From: an uncultured Selenomonadales bacterium
Lineage (GTDB): Bacteria > Bacillota > Negativicutes > Selenomonadales > Selenomonadaceae
Direction: 5' to 3'
DNA: 64,000 bases
Assembly: GCA_947165295.1 (NCBI GenBank)
Contig: CAMUZU010000002.1
Span: forward strand, 62,001 to 126,000
This document shows positions 18,939 through 28,237 of this stretch, piece after piece. Below the pieces are notes generated by a model. The model saw only the letters and a program-made list of their open reading frames with translations, made no database searches and was not told the DNA's origin. Numbering within the stretch: position 1 is the first letter of the stretch; every line of letters starts with the position of its first letter. A program made the translations under genes and the position numbers.

Positions 18939-19648
18939 ACACCGCCGGGCGGAGGCGGGCTTAAAACTTGCGCAATTTGTTGGCTGATGCTTGCGATAAC
19001 TTGCTGTTCCTGCGTCATGTCGAATTCGTCGCCCAACGACAGGCGATAAATCGCGTACTCAATCAAGAAGTCGTCGAAGTCATTGAGCAACGGCGTTTCG
19101 TCGTCGAAGTGCAGTTCGTCAATGTCGTCAATCGTTCGCACGGTGTAAGCGGTCTCGGCACGCGGGCGCGGGTGAAGTTTCAACGTCTGCATACCGACGC
19201 GGTAGAAAACTTTCGGGTGCCCGATTAAAAATCGCTCGCGGATGTGTTGCAAGTTCGTTTCGTCAAGCTTGTGTTCGGCGAAATTCTTCACCTCGTAGCG
19301 CGAATAAATCGGCGTTTTGTTCCCGCAGATTTTGGCGTGGTTGTGGAAAATCTTTTTGTTCGCGTAGCCCTCGGTCTGCGATAAAACTTTGTCGCCCGCC
19401 GTGACCTCGACAATCGTCAATGGGCGGAACTGCAAGCGAATTTCGTCCTGAGCCGGTTTGAGGATACCCGTCGTTGTCTTCATGAGAATTTCGGGCTGTA
19501 TGTCGGCTATCGTGCGGCGGATTATTCGCAAGCCCGCGTTGACAACCGCAAGAATTTCGCCGTCGCTGTAGTTGATTCGCTGTTCGTCGTCGTGAACCGC
19601 CGTGCGAATCCGTTTTATCACCGCTCGTATCGGCAACATGTGCGTCAA
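18920..19648 (-). CDS. Head-tail adaptor-like protein (P22 gp4/T7 gp11-type position)
   Basis: 242 aa acidic protein between portal and gp10-like gene; synteny. Confidence 0.55.
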   Translation of the reverse strand: MTHMLPIRAVIKRIRTAVHDDEQRINYSDGEILAVVNAGLRIIRRTIADIQPEILMKTTTGILKPAQDEIRLQFRPLTIVEVTAGDKVLSQTEGYANKKIFHNHAKICGNKTPIYSRYEVKNFAEHKLDETNLQHIRERFLIGHPKVFYRVGMQTLKLHPRPRAETAYTVRTIDDIDELHFDDETPLLNDFDDFLIEYAIYRLSLGDEFDMTQEQQVIASISQQIAQVLSPPPPGGVCRGYW

Positions 19649-19676
19649 CTCCTTTCCGAAAAATTTTCGCGTGAAG

Positions 19677-19973
19677 TCAAGGCGTCGAATCCTCGTCCGC
19701 AGAGTCCGCCGACGATTGGTCTGCAGTCATCAAGTCCGCGTTCTGCCGACGGATAACTTCAATGCCGCCGATAACCCAAAGCGCGGCGCGTTCAAGGTCG
19801 CTTATGTACTCGAACAACTTCAGCGAATCATACGGGTAATTGCGAAAGTGAACGTCCGCGTGCAAAAGGTCTTGCAAGTCCGTACGCGTCCTGTTACACA
19901 GCGTCAAAACGGTCTCGGTGCGGTCGCTGAGTTCTTTAAGTCCGGCTTCGAGATTTTGCGAATAAGTTGCCAT
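19677..19973 (-). CDS. Small phage protein downstream of portal
   Basis: 98 aa ORF with RBS. Confidence 0.6.
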   Translation of the reverse strand: MATYSQNLEAGLKELSDRTETVLTLCNRTRTDLQDLLHADVHFRNYPYDSLKLFEYISDLERAALWVIGGIEVIRRQNADLMTADQSSADSADEDSTP

Positions 19974-19985
19974 GATAAATCCTCC

Positions 19986-22229
19986 TCACATTGCGGGCGT
20001 CATGCCGCGAATCAAACTTTCGGTTGCCGCCTGAGTTCGCGGCGGAGCTTGCGGTTGAGTTTGCTTTTGACCTTCGAGCATTTGCGCCAACGCCAGCATT
20101 TGATCTAAGTCGGCGGGCGATTGTCCGTCGGGCGATTGCATTTGCGCTTGAAGTTCGGGCGGCATTTCGGCTTGCATTTGAGCTTGCGCTTCGGCTTGAG
20201 CTTGTGCCTCGGCTTGAACTTCGCTGACCTCTTGCGGGAATGTCGCTTGCAACCAGCTTTGCAAAACTCGTTCGACGACTTGCGGGTCGATGTAGCCTGC
20301 TTTCGCCATCATTGCCAACTGCAACGGCGGCGGCGCGTCGCGGAAGTTGATTATCTGCCGCGAATCTTGATTCTTGATTTCTTCGAGTTGCAATTTCAAC
20401 TGCATTTCGTCTTGCGCGGCTTTGGCTTGTGACTCTTGACGCTGTTGCCAACGTTGCTTGATTTCCTCTTTCTGCGGGATGTCCGACAAGTCAAGGATTA
20501 TGTCGAAGACTAAATCGCCCGGCACACCGAGTCTGCTCACCGCGTCGACAAGTCCCCACATTTGCGCTTGCCGCTGTGTCGTCGACGCCTCCACGTCCGC
20601 GATAACAATGTCGAATTCGCCGTGCGACAGATCGTTGAGCGTGTGCACAACGACGCCCGCTATCGGGTCTTGTTCGACGACTTGTTGATTGACGCGGATA
20701 AATTGCTGACCGTTGACGCCTTCGACGCGATAAACTTTGTCCGCCGTGTAAAACTGTGGCACAACTCCCGCGTGACCTCGGCGTCCCCAAAGCAGATTGG
20801 CGATTTTCTTTTTCGCGGCGCGAAGATTGTCAAACATTACTGCCAAATGCGTTATCGCCTGCTTGGTTTTTAGCTCAATTGCTCGCCCGCTTGAACCCGA
20901 CGGTATGTCGACGCCCATTAACGCTTCGTTGATTCCGCTGATTGCCGTCAAGTCCGCCGTCGCCTGAGCTTCGGCTTGCGCAACGCCTGCGGGATATTGC
21001 CCGATTGGTCGCTCAAGAATCTTTTGTTGAGAAAGTGCCATCGGTCGCACGCGCTGAAAATGCCCCGGTATCGCGCCACGTCGCTCAAATTCGGCGAACT
21101 GTTTTTCGGTCATTGCGTCGTCCTCCACCCAGCCTCCGCCGTTGCCTATCTTATTCAGTATATCGAGCTGTTGAATTCGCCGCTTGTTGATTTCGCGCTG
21201 AGGGTCTTTCAAGTCGCGGACAAAGCCGGCAGGAATTTCGTCGCCGCCAATGCCGAAGTAATGACACGTCAACGGCACGAGCGGGAACTCTCCGTGCTGA
21301 TACGGCGAATCCATGTCCTCAAGTACAACGTTGTCGAAGAACACGCACACTTTCACGGCAGGCAACGTGATGATTTTCGGCGCGACGATTAAGCCTTGAA
21401 GAAACATTTCGGGGGTGACTTCCTCGGCGGCAACGTCTTCGCCCGTCGCAAGCGTGAACAGCGTCTTCGTTTCGCGGGTTTTGTACCAGCACTCAACCAG
21501 ACGAACTTTCTGCAACTCGCGCTTGTACCAGAGCAATTCGTCACGACGAGCGGCGTTTTGACGTTCGGCAGTATCGTAAATGGCAAACTGAGCGTCAATC
21601 TCGTTGGCGTGTTCGGGATACACCGACTTCAATTCGTCTTTGTCCGTCCACTTCGCACGGAAGATATATTTCGCGTCGGAAAAATCCGCCTTGTGCGCTT
21701 CGGGGTCAACGTAAATCGAAAACGGGTCTTCGCGACGAACATAAGCCTCGCCGTCGCCGCTCTCTTCGTCGATTTCGTAGCCGACGAAGAACCAACCGAG
21801 TCCGCCAATCGCCCCGTCCATGAAAGCCGCCGATTCGTGCGTGTTGTAGTCACAGCGGTCAAGGATATATTTCGTGACGCCTTTGCGAACTTGACATAAT
21901 TGCGCGTCATCTTCGGAACGAGGACAGAATTCCACATCGAATCTATTTAAACGCTGCCATCCGCCAAGCACGTTCAAAAGTGGACGTATTCGGTTAATTG
22001 TGATAGCTGGACGCATGGTCTCTCGGAAACGCAGGAGTTCAGCTTTTGTCCACTGGCGACCTTCGACGAAGTCATAATCTTCGCGTGCCTCGTCCTGCCA
22101 CTTGCGCCAATAATCGACGGCGTCACGGAACCAACGCCGATACTGCCCGATACCGCGACGCTGATAAAGCCGGTCAAGTTCCGACGTTTGCTGATAAACT
22201 TCTTCGGGCAACTTCATCACCTCAATCAA
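19986..22229 (-). CDS. Phage portal protein, P22-like
   Basis: 747 aa; YRRWFRDAVDYWRKWQDEAREDYDFVEGRQWTKAELLRFRETMRPAITINRIRPLLNVLGGWQ and QP-rich C-terminus typical of P22_portal family; adjacent to terminase. Confidence 0.85.
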   Translation of the reverse strand: MIEVMKLPEEVYQQTSELDRLYQRRGIGQYRRWFRDAVDYWRKWQDEAREDYDFVEGRQWTKAELLRFRETMRPAITINRIRPLLNVLGGWQRLNRFDVEFCPRSEDDAQLCQVRKGVTKYILDRCDYNTHESAAFMDGAIGGLGWFFVGYEIDEESGDGEAYVRREDPFSIYVDPEAHKADFSDAKYIFRAKWTDKDELKSVYPEHANEIDAQFAIYDTAERQNAARRDELLWYKRELQKVRLVECWYKTRETKTLFTLATGEDVAAEEVTPEMFLQGLIVAPKIITLPAVKVCVFFDNVVLEDMDSPYQHGEFPLVPLTCHYFGIGGDEIPAGFVRDLKDPQREINKRRIQQLDILNKIGNGGGWVEDDAMTEKQFAEFERRGAIPGHFQRVRPMALSQQKILERPIGQYPAGVAQAEAQATADLTAISGINEALMGVDIPSGSSGRAIELKTKQAITHLAVMFDNLRAAKKKIANLLWGRRGHAGVVPQFYTADKVYRVEGVNGQQFIRVNQQVVEQDPIAGVVVHTLNDLSHGEFDIVIADVEASTTQRQAQMWGLVDAVSRLGVPGDLVFDIILDLSDIPQKEEIKQRWQQRQESQAKAAQDEMQLKLQLEEIKNQDSRQIINFRDAPPPLQLAMMAKAGYIDPQVVERVLQSWLQATFPQEVSEVQAEAQAQAEAQAQMQAEMPPELQAQMQSPDGQSPADLDQMLALAQMLEGQKQTQPQAPPRTQAATESLIRGMTPAM

Positions 22230-22234
22230 AAAAG

Positions 22235-22258
22235 CCCCCGAAGGAGCCGTGTTGTCTA
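22235..22258 (-). terminator. Intrinsic terminator-like hairpin just upstream of portal start
   Basis: Minus strand CACGGCTCCTTCGGGGGCTTTTTTG: UUCG loop and T-run. Confidence 0.6.
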
Positions 22259-22304
22259 TCTAACTTGAAATAAGGATTGGTTTTTGAGCGTCTTATTTCA
22301 AGTT
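22258..22304 (-). other. 14-bp inverted repeat in terL-portal intergenic region
   Basis: taacttgaaataag ... cttatttcaagtta perfect arms. Confidence 0.8.
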
Positions 22305-22386
22305 AAGTCGTCGACATGTCAAAAAGCCGTGATTCTGACAAGTTGGTACCGGCACCTCGTCAAAAAGCGGCGGTTTTGACAAGACG

Positions 22387-23778
22387 TTAAATCGCCCACG
22401 CTGACGGGATTGTTTCTTCGCGCCACGGGTCTCGACGTTTGACTTGAGCCTTCACGGGAGCGAACGGACGTGACAAGCAGGCATAACAAATTGCGTCGAC
22501 TGCGTGATCTTCGGCGTCGGTGTCGTAAGTTTCGGGGTTGTGCTTGTCGTGCGCAAGCATCGGGATTGTCCGCGCCGAATGCAGGCATGTCGTGAAGAAT
22601 TTTATCGCGGGAACAAACTCGCCCGTCGAATTCTTGTTGCCGATTAACCGTTGCTTGAAGGCGTTGGCACCCTCGACGCGACCTTTAACGCTTTTGCTGA
22701 ACGTGGGCAACTTCGCCTTGTAGAGTTCGTTGTTAATCTCCTCGGCAATGCACGGCACGCCCGTTTTCGCCCAACACGCCGAATCAAGCACGCCGTAAGA
22801 AAGTTTCTCGTCGGGACGTTCAAGCTGAGCAATGCGCCTGCCGACTTCAACCGCAGTTTCGCCCGTGCCGACGTTCGCCTTGCCGCCCCAACCGTACAGC
22901 TCACGGTAGCACCACAAGTTTCCGTCGAAGTCCACGGCGAACCAGAGACAGCAGTACGGCTTCGCGCAGCCCCAGTCCATCGAACGAAACTTGACCCAGT
23001 CCGCCGGAATTGCAAACGGCTTGACCAAATGCGTGCGTTCGTTCCACTCGCCGAAAAAAGCACCTTGCGCAACGCCCCAACAACCGAGAGCCGCCACTTT
23101 GTAGCGTTGCGGATCTGTGAGCTTCATGTCCTCGAAAAGTTTTCGGTCGGCGTCGGAGAGCCACTCATTGCACTCGTAAGTTGTCGTCATTGCCAAAACT
23201 TCGTCGTCGTGCTTGTCGAAGAAACGCGCCTTGAGCCAACTCGACGAATCCCACGGATTGAAACTTAGCGTCCACTGAATGAAGTAACCTTCGGGCAGTT
23301 GTCCGCGAAGTGACTCGTCGACAAGCTGAAAGTCTTCTTCGTCGACCTCGAACGCCTCTTCAAGCCAGCCGAAACACAGAAAACCTTTGTCGACGGTGAT
23401 TGACGTGAGCTTAAAGCCGTCGTCAAGTCCGCGAAAGATAATTCGTTGACCCGTCGGGATATATTCAAGTTCAAGCGGGTTGACTCGTGCGCGCCAGAAT
23501 TCTTCGACGCCCAATCGGTTAATCGCCCATTTGAGCTGTGCGAAACACGAATTCTTGAGCGTCGCGGCGGTCTTGCGAATCACCAGCGTGTTTGCGAGCG
23601 GGTACTCCATCATGCGGCAGATTATGTTCAGCGCGGTTGTCGTTGACTTTTTCGACGCACGGGAGCCTTTGACAACTCGATAACGTTTCTTGCAGTTCCA
23701 AAAAGTTCCGTAGCCTTTGCCGACAACGTCGGGCAGGTAAAGTTCAGTCTTCAAGCTTGTCACCGCCCGTAATGACAA
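22387..23778 (-). CDS. terL: Phage terminase large subunit
   Basis: KGSRASKKSTTTALNII Walker-A-like; GWLEEAFEVDEEDF; C-terminal nuclease region SYGVLDSACW...DTDAEDHAVDAICY. Confidence 0.88.
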   Translation of the reverse strand: MSLRAVTSLKTELYLPDVVGKGYGTFWNCKKRYRVVKGSRASKKSTTTALNIICRMMEYPLANTLVIRKTAATLKNSCFAQLKWAINRLGVEEFWRARVNPLELEYIPTGQRIIFRGLDDGFKLTSITVDKGFLCFGWLEEAFEVDEEDFQLVDESLRGQLPEGYFIQWTLSFNPWDSSSWLKARFFDKHDDEVLAMTTTYECNEWLSDADRKLFEDMKLTDPQRYKVAALGCWGVAQGAFFGEWNERTHLVKPFAIPADWVKFRSMDWGCAKPYCCLWFAVDFDGNLWCYRELYGWGGKANVGTGETAVEVGRRIAQLERPDEKLSYGVLDSACWAKTGVPCIAEEINNELYKAKLPTFSKSVKGRVEGANAFKQRLIGNKNSTGEFVPAIKFFTTCLHSARTIPMLAHDKHNPETYDTDAEDHAVDAICYACLSRPFAPVKAQVKRRDPWREETIPSAWAI

Positions 23779-24121
23779 TCGGCGTGGCGTTGAAGTTGAC
23801 CTGCGTCACGAACGCGCCCTGTGCCTTCATGAGCGTTTGAATCGCCTTGATTCTGTCGGCGTTCTCGGCTTGAGTGTCGCGGGCTATGACCGTCAAAATC
23901 TCTTGGCACTCGACAACGTCGGCGATTTTCTCGCGCTTGATTTCGGCGGTGAGTTCCTTGATTCGTTCGGCGATTTTCGGTTTCTTGAGCAGGTTGAACG
24001 CCGCGACGTTTTTGGTCTTGCGCTTCTGACCGCTGTAACCGGCTTTAAGATAAGCCTCCGTCGCGTTGCCGCAAGCCGCATATTCAAGGCAAAATTTTTC
24101 GTGTCGCGGATTGTTCAGCAT
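23744..24121 (-). CDS. terS: Phage terminase small subunit
   Basis: NPRHEKFCLEYAACGNATEAYLKAGYSG...AAFNLLKKPKIAERIKEL typical of Terminase_2. Confidence 0.85.
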   Translation of the reverse strand: MLNNPRHEKFCLEYAACGNATEAYLKAGYSGQKRKTKNVAAFNLLKKPKIAERIKELTAEIKREKIADVVECQEILTVIARDTQAENADRIKAIQTLMKAQGAFVTQVNFNATPIVITGGDKLED

Positions 24122-24197
24122 CTTAATCGCCTCCGTGACATTTCTTGATTGTGGACATTGTAGCAGATAAATCGCCGCGTTATCGCCGTCATAAGAA

Positions 24198-24641
24198 TCA
24201 CACGCGGATTAATCCGAGCTGAACGGCGTGAAGTGCCGCGTACATGCGCACGAAGTCAAGCAGGCGTCGACGCGTCGAGTTCGATATTCCGAGTTCGCGG
24301 CAAGTCTTGCGATAATCTTCCTTCGCGTAACGTCGGCGGGCAACTTCGGCGCGGCAATCGCGCTGAGCCTTCGCCCACGACCAAGTTTTATCGACGACTT
24401 CAAGCCATCGTTCGGGAAATTCGACCTCGTGCAGTCCGTCGAGCGAAACTTTAGCAAGCGGCGTCAAATTCCTCACCGCCTGCGTCGCCGTCGGGTTTGA
24501 GAGTCCGTTGACGTTGCGAAGGCGCGGGCGACCGTCGTCAAGGCGCATTTCAGCGACTGCAGTCCGAATCTTCGCCTCGTTGTAAAAGATAAAGTCAATC
24601 TTGCGAAAATACGGCTCACTGCTTCGTTGACGTTGTGTCAT
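24198..24641 (-). CDS. ArpU/RinA-like late transcription regulator candidate
   Basis: MTQRQRSSEPYFRKIDFIFYNEAKIR...YRKTCRELGISNSTRRRLLDF HTH-like; precedes terminases; RBS GGGAGG. Confidence 0.5.
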   Translation of the reverse strand: MTQRQRSSEPYFRKIDFIFYNEAKIRTAVAEMRLDDGRPRLRNVNGLSNPTATQAVRNLTPLAKVSLDGLHEVEFPERWLEVVDKTWSWAKAQRDCRAEVARRRYAKEDYRKTCRELGISNSTRRRLLDFVRMYAALHAVQLGLIRV

Positions 24642-24676
24642 TGTCGACGCCTCCCGAAACGGTAAACCAAAGTAAA

Positions 24677-24934
24677 CTACTGCCGACCCCAAAAGTGACG
24701 GCGAAGACTGTGCGGCTTGACGACATAAGCAGGCCACGCTTGTCCGGCTTCGATACCGCGTTCGCCTCGTTTGTCCTCGATAATGCGCAGAACTGAGTTG
24801 ATGACTTTGCGAACGTCGTCTTCGGTCAAGCCCGTTTCGGCGGCAACCTGCGTGACGTAAGCGGTAACGTCGGCATCTTCGACCTGTTCGACCTCATACA
24901 AAAAGCTGTTGATTCTGTCGGTGAGTTCAGCCAT
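24677..24934 (-). CDS. Small acidic phage protein
   Basis: Starts MAELTDRINSFLYEVEQVEDADVTAYV. Confidence 0.55.
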   Translation of the reverse strand: MAELTDRINSFLYEVEQVEDADVTAYVTQVAAETGLTEDDVRKVINSVLRIIEDKRGERGIEAGQAWPAYVVKPHSLRRHFWGRQ

Positions 24935-25451
24935 TGCCGCGACCCTCGACGGATTGATTTTCGGGCACGACAAAATCACCGGCACGAATTTGTTCAAGCG
25001 TCCTGAGCTGACACGGCACAAGGATTGAGCGACTTGAATCGCCGTGACGGAATTTCTTTTCGCGGAAGACGACACCAATCCTGAGCTGTTCAACTTCGCG
25101 CTCGTCCCAAATGTCGCCGCCGTCCGCGTCGAAGTCAAAGCCGTCGTTGCAACGTTCGAGCAGGCGAATCAGTCGCTTGAAGTGGCGCGCCGCAAACTCG
25201 TCCGTGCGCTGATTGTACACGCAAGGATAACGGTCAAGCCCGCGGTCAAGTCGCCGCTTGTAGATCTCGCCGAAATAATTCTTGAAGTCGCCTTCGTCCA
25301 CGTCAAGGTACAGCGTCAAGCAGGGTTCGTCGTATTTGTTGACGCTCTCAAACGCCTTGACGATTCGGCAGACGTAACCGCCCGCAGGCATTTTCTTCGG
25401 TTCGGCAGACGACGCGTCTACTTCGCTCCAGTTCGCAGGAATTTTCAGCAT
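24927..25451 (-). CDS. DUF669-like phage protein
   Basis: MLKIPANWSEVDASSAEPKKMPAGGYVCRIVKAFE...LYLDVDEGDFKNYF. Confidence 0.55.
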   Translation of the reverse strand: MLKIPANWSEVDASSAEPKKMPAGGYVCRIVKAFESVNKYDEPCLTLYLDVDEGDFKNYFGEIYKRRLDRGLDRYPCVYNQRTDEFAARHFKRLIRLLERCNDGFDFDADGGDIWDEREVEQLRIGVVFREKKFRHGDSSRSILVPCQLRTLEQIRAGDFVVPENQSVEGRGNG

Positions 25452-25569
25452 CTTAATCACCTCGTGACGATTATAAGTCAACGTCCGACAATGATTTTTC
25501 CCAAAAAAAAAGCCTCGCCGAGTTTCCTCAACGGGGAAAAGTTTTGTGGGCGACGAGCGCGACGCGGTT

Positions 25570-26016
25570 TCAGATGGCTTCGGGCGCGAAGAATCCGTAG
25601 CGGGTGAACTTGCCTTTCGTGTCGCCGGCAATGTCTTCGCCGAGCCTCTCGAAGTCAACGTAGTCTTCCCATTCAATGCCGTAGCGTGCGTTCGTCTTTT
25701 TGTAGAAGAAAAACTCGCCCAAGCCGTAAGTCGTCCAAATGTCGGCGTCGAACGTGTAATCGCCCAAGTCAACCGTGTCGACCGCCTTTTTGAGCGCGGT
25801 TGCGAAGTCGTCCACGGTCAAGGCGTCGTTGCCGCCGAAGTAGTCCAGAGCCGCCGCCAAGTCAAGCGCGTAGCCGTAGTCGTCCTCGATGGCAACGCTG
25901 TTTTCGCCGAAGACTTCAAGCGCGGTTGTGAGCGCGTCGCCGTCGAAGTCGGTCGGGTTGAAGTCGTAAGCGTGCAACTGGTCAATAATCGTCGTCATTG
26001 CTTCCGGTTTCGTCAT
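25570..26016 (-). CDS. Highly acidic, possible ArdA-like antirestriction protein
   Basis: Very acidic; C-terminal IEWEDYVDFERLGEDIAGDTKGKFTRYGFFAPEAI recalls ArdA (YFDYExxGRDL...). Confidence 0.4.
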   Translation of the reverse strand: MTKPEAMTTIIDQLHAYDFNPTDFDGDALTTALEVFGENSVAIEDDYGYALDLAAALDYFGGNDALTVDDFATALKKAVDTVDLGDYTFDADIWTTYGLGEFFFYKKTNARYGIEWEDYVDFERLGEDIAGDTKGKFTRYGFFAPEAI

Positions 26017-26046
26017 GATAAATTCTCCTCTCAAAGTCGGTTTTGG

Positions 26047-26310
26047 TTACTCGGCGGTGTCTCGCTGTGCGCGGAAGGTTTGAAAGTCGTCGTAAACCAA
26101 CTTCACCGCGCCGACAATCATCATTACGTTGAGCACCACGCAAGTTGACGTCAAGGCGAACAGCAATTCTTTCATGTAGTTTGCCGTGTCGTAAGCGTGG
26201 ATCAAACTCGACGTTGCCCAAACCGAAAAGCACAGCAGAAAGACGAAACACTTAACGCTGAGTTCTTCGGCGGCGAACAGCGCAAAATCTTTGAGCAACC
26301 TCATAATCAA
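26047..26310 (-). CDS. Small membrane protein
   Basis: 87 aa with two hydrophobic segments; GAGGAGAATT leader. Confidence 0.55.
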   Translation of the reverse strand: MIMRLLKDFALFAAEELSVKCFVFLLCFSVWATSSLIHAYDTANYMKELLFALTSTCVVLNVMMIVGAVKLVYDDFQTFRAQRDTAE

Positions 26311-26476
26311 TTCTCCTCTCGTAAGTCCGTCGGCGTCCGTGCCGGTATTTGACTTCCTGCGACCGTACCCGCAATGAGCGGGCAGAGGGTTTCGACGGGT
26401 AGTCAGTCCGTCACGCCGAATTTCACGGCGTCCGCAGTCAAGCGGTCATCGGGCAGGATTTGGTGAGCGTCGCCGT

Positions 26477-26845
26477 TCAGTTGGGAACTTTCCTCCACGT
26501 ATACGGCAAGCTGTCGAGCAATTTTCGTTGCGCCATGAAGATGCTCATGATTTCCAGAACTTTCTCGGCGTGATTGTCGGCACTGGACATGTTGTAGCGG
26601 TGAGCCAGTCGGCGATAATCCCAAAAGCGCGTCAGTGTGGCGCACGTTTCGCTATAGGCGTTGTCGAGAGCCTCGTGTTTGGTTTTGGTGTAAGTCTCGA
26701 CGACGATTGAATAATTTTTCCAACCCGTCGCCTTGCTTGCCCACTGAGCGGCTTTCTTTTTTGCCACGCTTGCCGTCGACGCCTTGAAGATATGCGCGTG
26801 CAAGCCGTAGTTCGGCGTAACGAAGTACGCAACAAAGCTTTTCAT
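26477..26845 (-). CDS. Phage hypothetical protein
   Basis: MKSFVAYFVTPNYGLHAHIFKA; GAGAGGAGAATT RBS. Confidence 0.6.
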   Translation of the reverse strand: MKSFVAYFVTPNYGLHAHIFKASTASVAKKKAAQWASKATGWKNYSIVVETYTKTKHEALDNAYSETCATLTRFWDYRRLAHRYNMSSADNHAEKVLEIMSIFMAQRKLLDSLPYTWRKVPN

Positions 26846-26876
26846 AATTAATTCTCCTCTCGTAAATCGGTTTTGA

Positions 26877-28208
26877 TTACTCGGCCGTGTCCTCGTCGTC
26901 AACGTCGGGGCACTCGTTCCAACAGCCGCGTTTGAGCATTTCGTCGACAATCTTGTTGACTGTGGTATTGTCGCCGCCTGAGTCGCCCCAAACCGTGATA
27001 AGGCACGTTTCGAGTTCGACGTGTGCGCAGTTGCCGTTGGCGGTCATTGCGTCGCTCAAAGCGTCGGTGTAGTCGCGAAGTTCCTCTTCGGTCAAGTCGC
27101 TGTCTTCGTGGTAAATGTCGAAGTCAACCGCCCATTGCTTTTCGCGGTAGTTGGTTGCGGTCAATTCGGCGACGTGCGGGAAGTTGAATTCGTTTTCCTT
27201 GAAGGTGGCAACTGCGCCGATTCTGCCGATAACCTTTGCGACTTGCTCGGCGGTGTCGTAGTGAGCCAAAACTTCATGGTGGTAGAAGTCGTAGCCTTTG
27301 CCGGTGTACCAGTCGGCTTTGACTTTCAGCTTGTTCAGAATCAAGGAGCGATAGCCGCAGTCACCTTGAAGCCGTGTGTGGACGTGCCACGTCGCGCCGA
27401 TTGTTTTCGTTTGCAGTATGGCGGTCAACTCGTCGGCGATTTGGTCGGGCGACTTTTCGGTTGCGGGTTCGGCGTCGTCAATGTCGGCGGAGTTTGTCGC
27501 GGTGACTTTGTCGCTGTCGGCTTGAGCGTCGTCGAGTTCGGGGTTGCCGAATCTGAACATTTTCAGCTCAACCTCGCGAAGGCGTTTGTACGCGGCGGCG
27601 TCCTCGGTGAAGGTTCCGTCGGCGTTCTTGCGGTAAGCCGTCGTGGAGTGGTCGGTCACGTACATTGGAGCCATCAGTTGCGCCCAATCGACGGCGGGCA
27701 CAATTTCTTCGTCCCAGTAGCCGTCCGTGTCCAGATAAATTCCGCGAAGTGCGGCTTTGAATTCGGCTTTGAACGGTTCCAACGCGCTCAGGTAATTCAA
27801 GCGGTCTTCGGCGTCGACGAAGTCAATCTGCGTTTCGTCGAAGTCGCGTTCGTCCTCGGTGTCGATGTCGACGGAGTTTGCGGTGACCGTGACCGGCTTC
27901 GCTTGACCTTCAAGGCGCGTCAGGTAGTCGAAAAGCGTTTCGCTCTTGTTGACTTCGCGGTTGAGCTGTTGCTCGCACACTTCGCGCAAGTAGCCGAGAC
28001 CTTCGCAGGCAGTTTCGCTTGCGTCCCAGCCGTCGGCGACGTTGTCGGCAAGCGTCCAGTCTTCGCCGAAGTCAAACAGCAAGTTGTCATGACGCGCCAT
28101 TTCGATTTCGTCAATCATGCGCTCGATTCGCGCCGTGAGTCCCTCGAAGAAGTCAATCTTCGCGTCGGCCGCCGCCAATTTCGCTTTCGCGTGTTCCTTC
28201 GTCATCAT
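26877..28208 (-). CDS. Large acidic phage hypothetical protein
   Basis: MTKEHAKAKLAAADAKIDFFEGL...; RBS GGAGG; the track ORF extends to 28244 on an alternative start. Confidence 0.6.
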   Translation of the reverse strand: MMTKEHAKAKLAAADAKIDFFEGLTARIERMIDEIEMARHDNLLFDFGEDWTLADNVADGWDASETACEGLGYLREVCEQQLNREVNKSETLFDYLTRLEGQAKPVTVTANSVDIDTEDERDFDETQIDFVDAEDRLNYLSALEPFKAEFKAALRGIYLDTDGYWDEEIVPAVDWAQLMAPMYVTDHSTTAYRKNADGTFTEDAAAYKRLREVELKMFRFGNPELDDAQADSDKVTATNSADIDDAEPATEKSPDQIADELTAILQTKTIGATWHVHTRLQGDCGYRSLILNKLKVKADWYTGKGYDFYHHEVLAHYDTAEQVAKVIGRIGAVATFKENEFNFPHVAELTATNYREKQWAVDFDIYHEDSDLTEEELRDYTDALSDAMTANGNCAHVELETCLITVWGDSGGDNTTVNKIVDEMLKRGCWNECPDVDDEDTAE

Positions 28209-28237
28209 TTTGATAACCTCCATTCTTTTCTTGAGCG

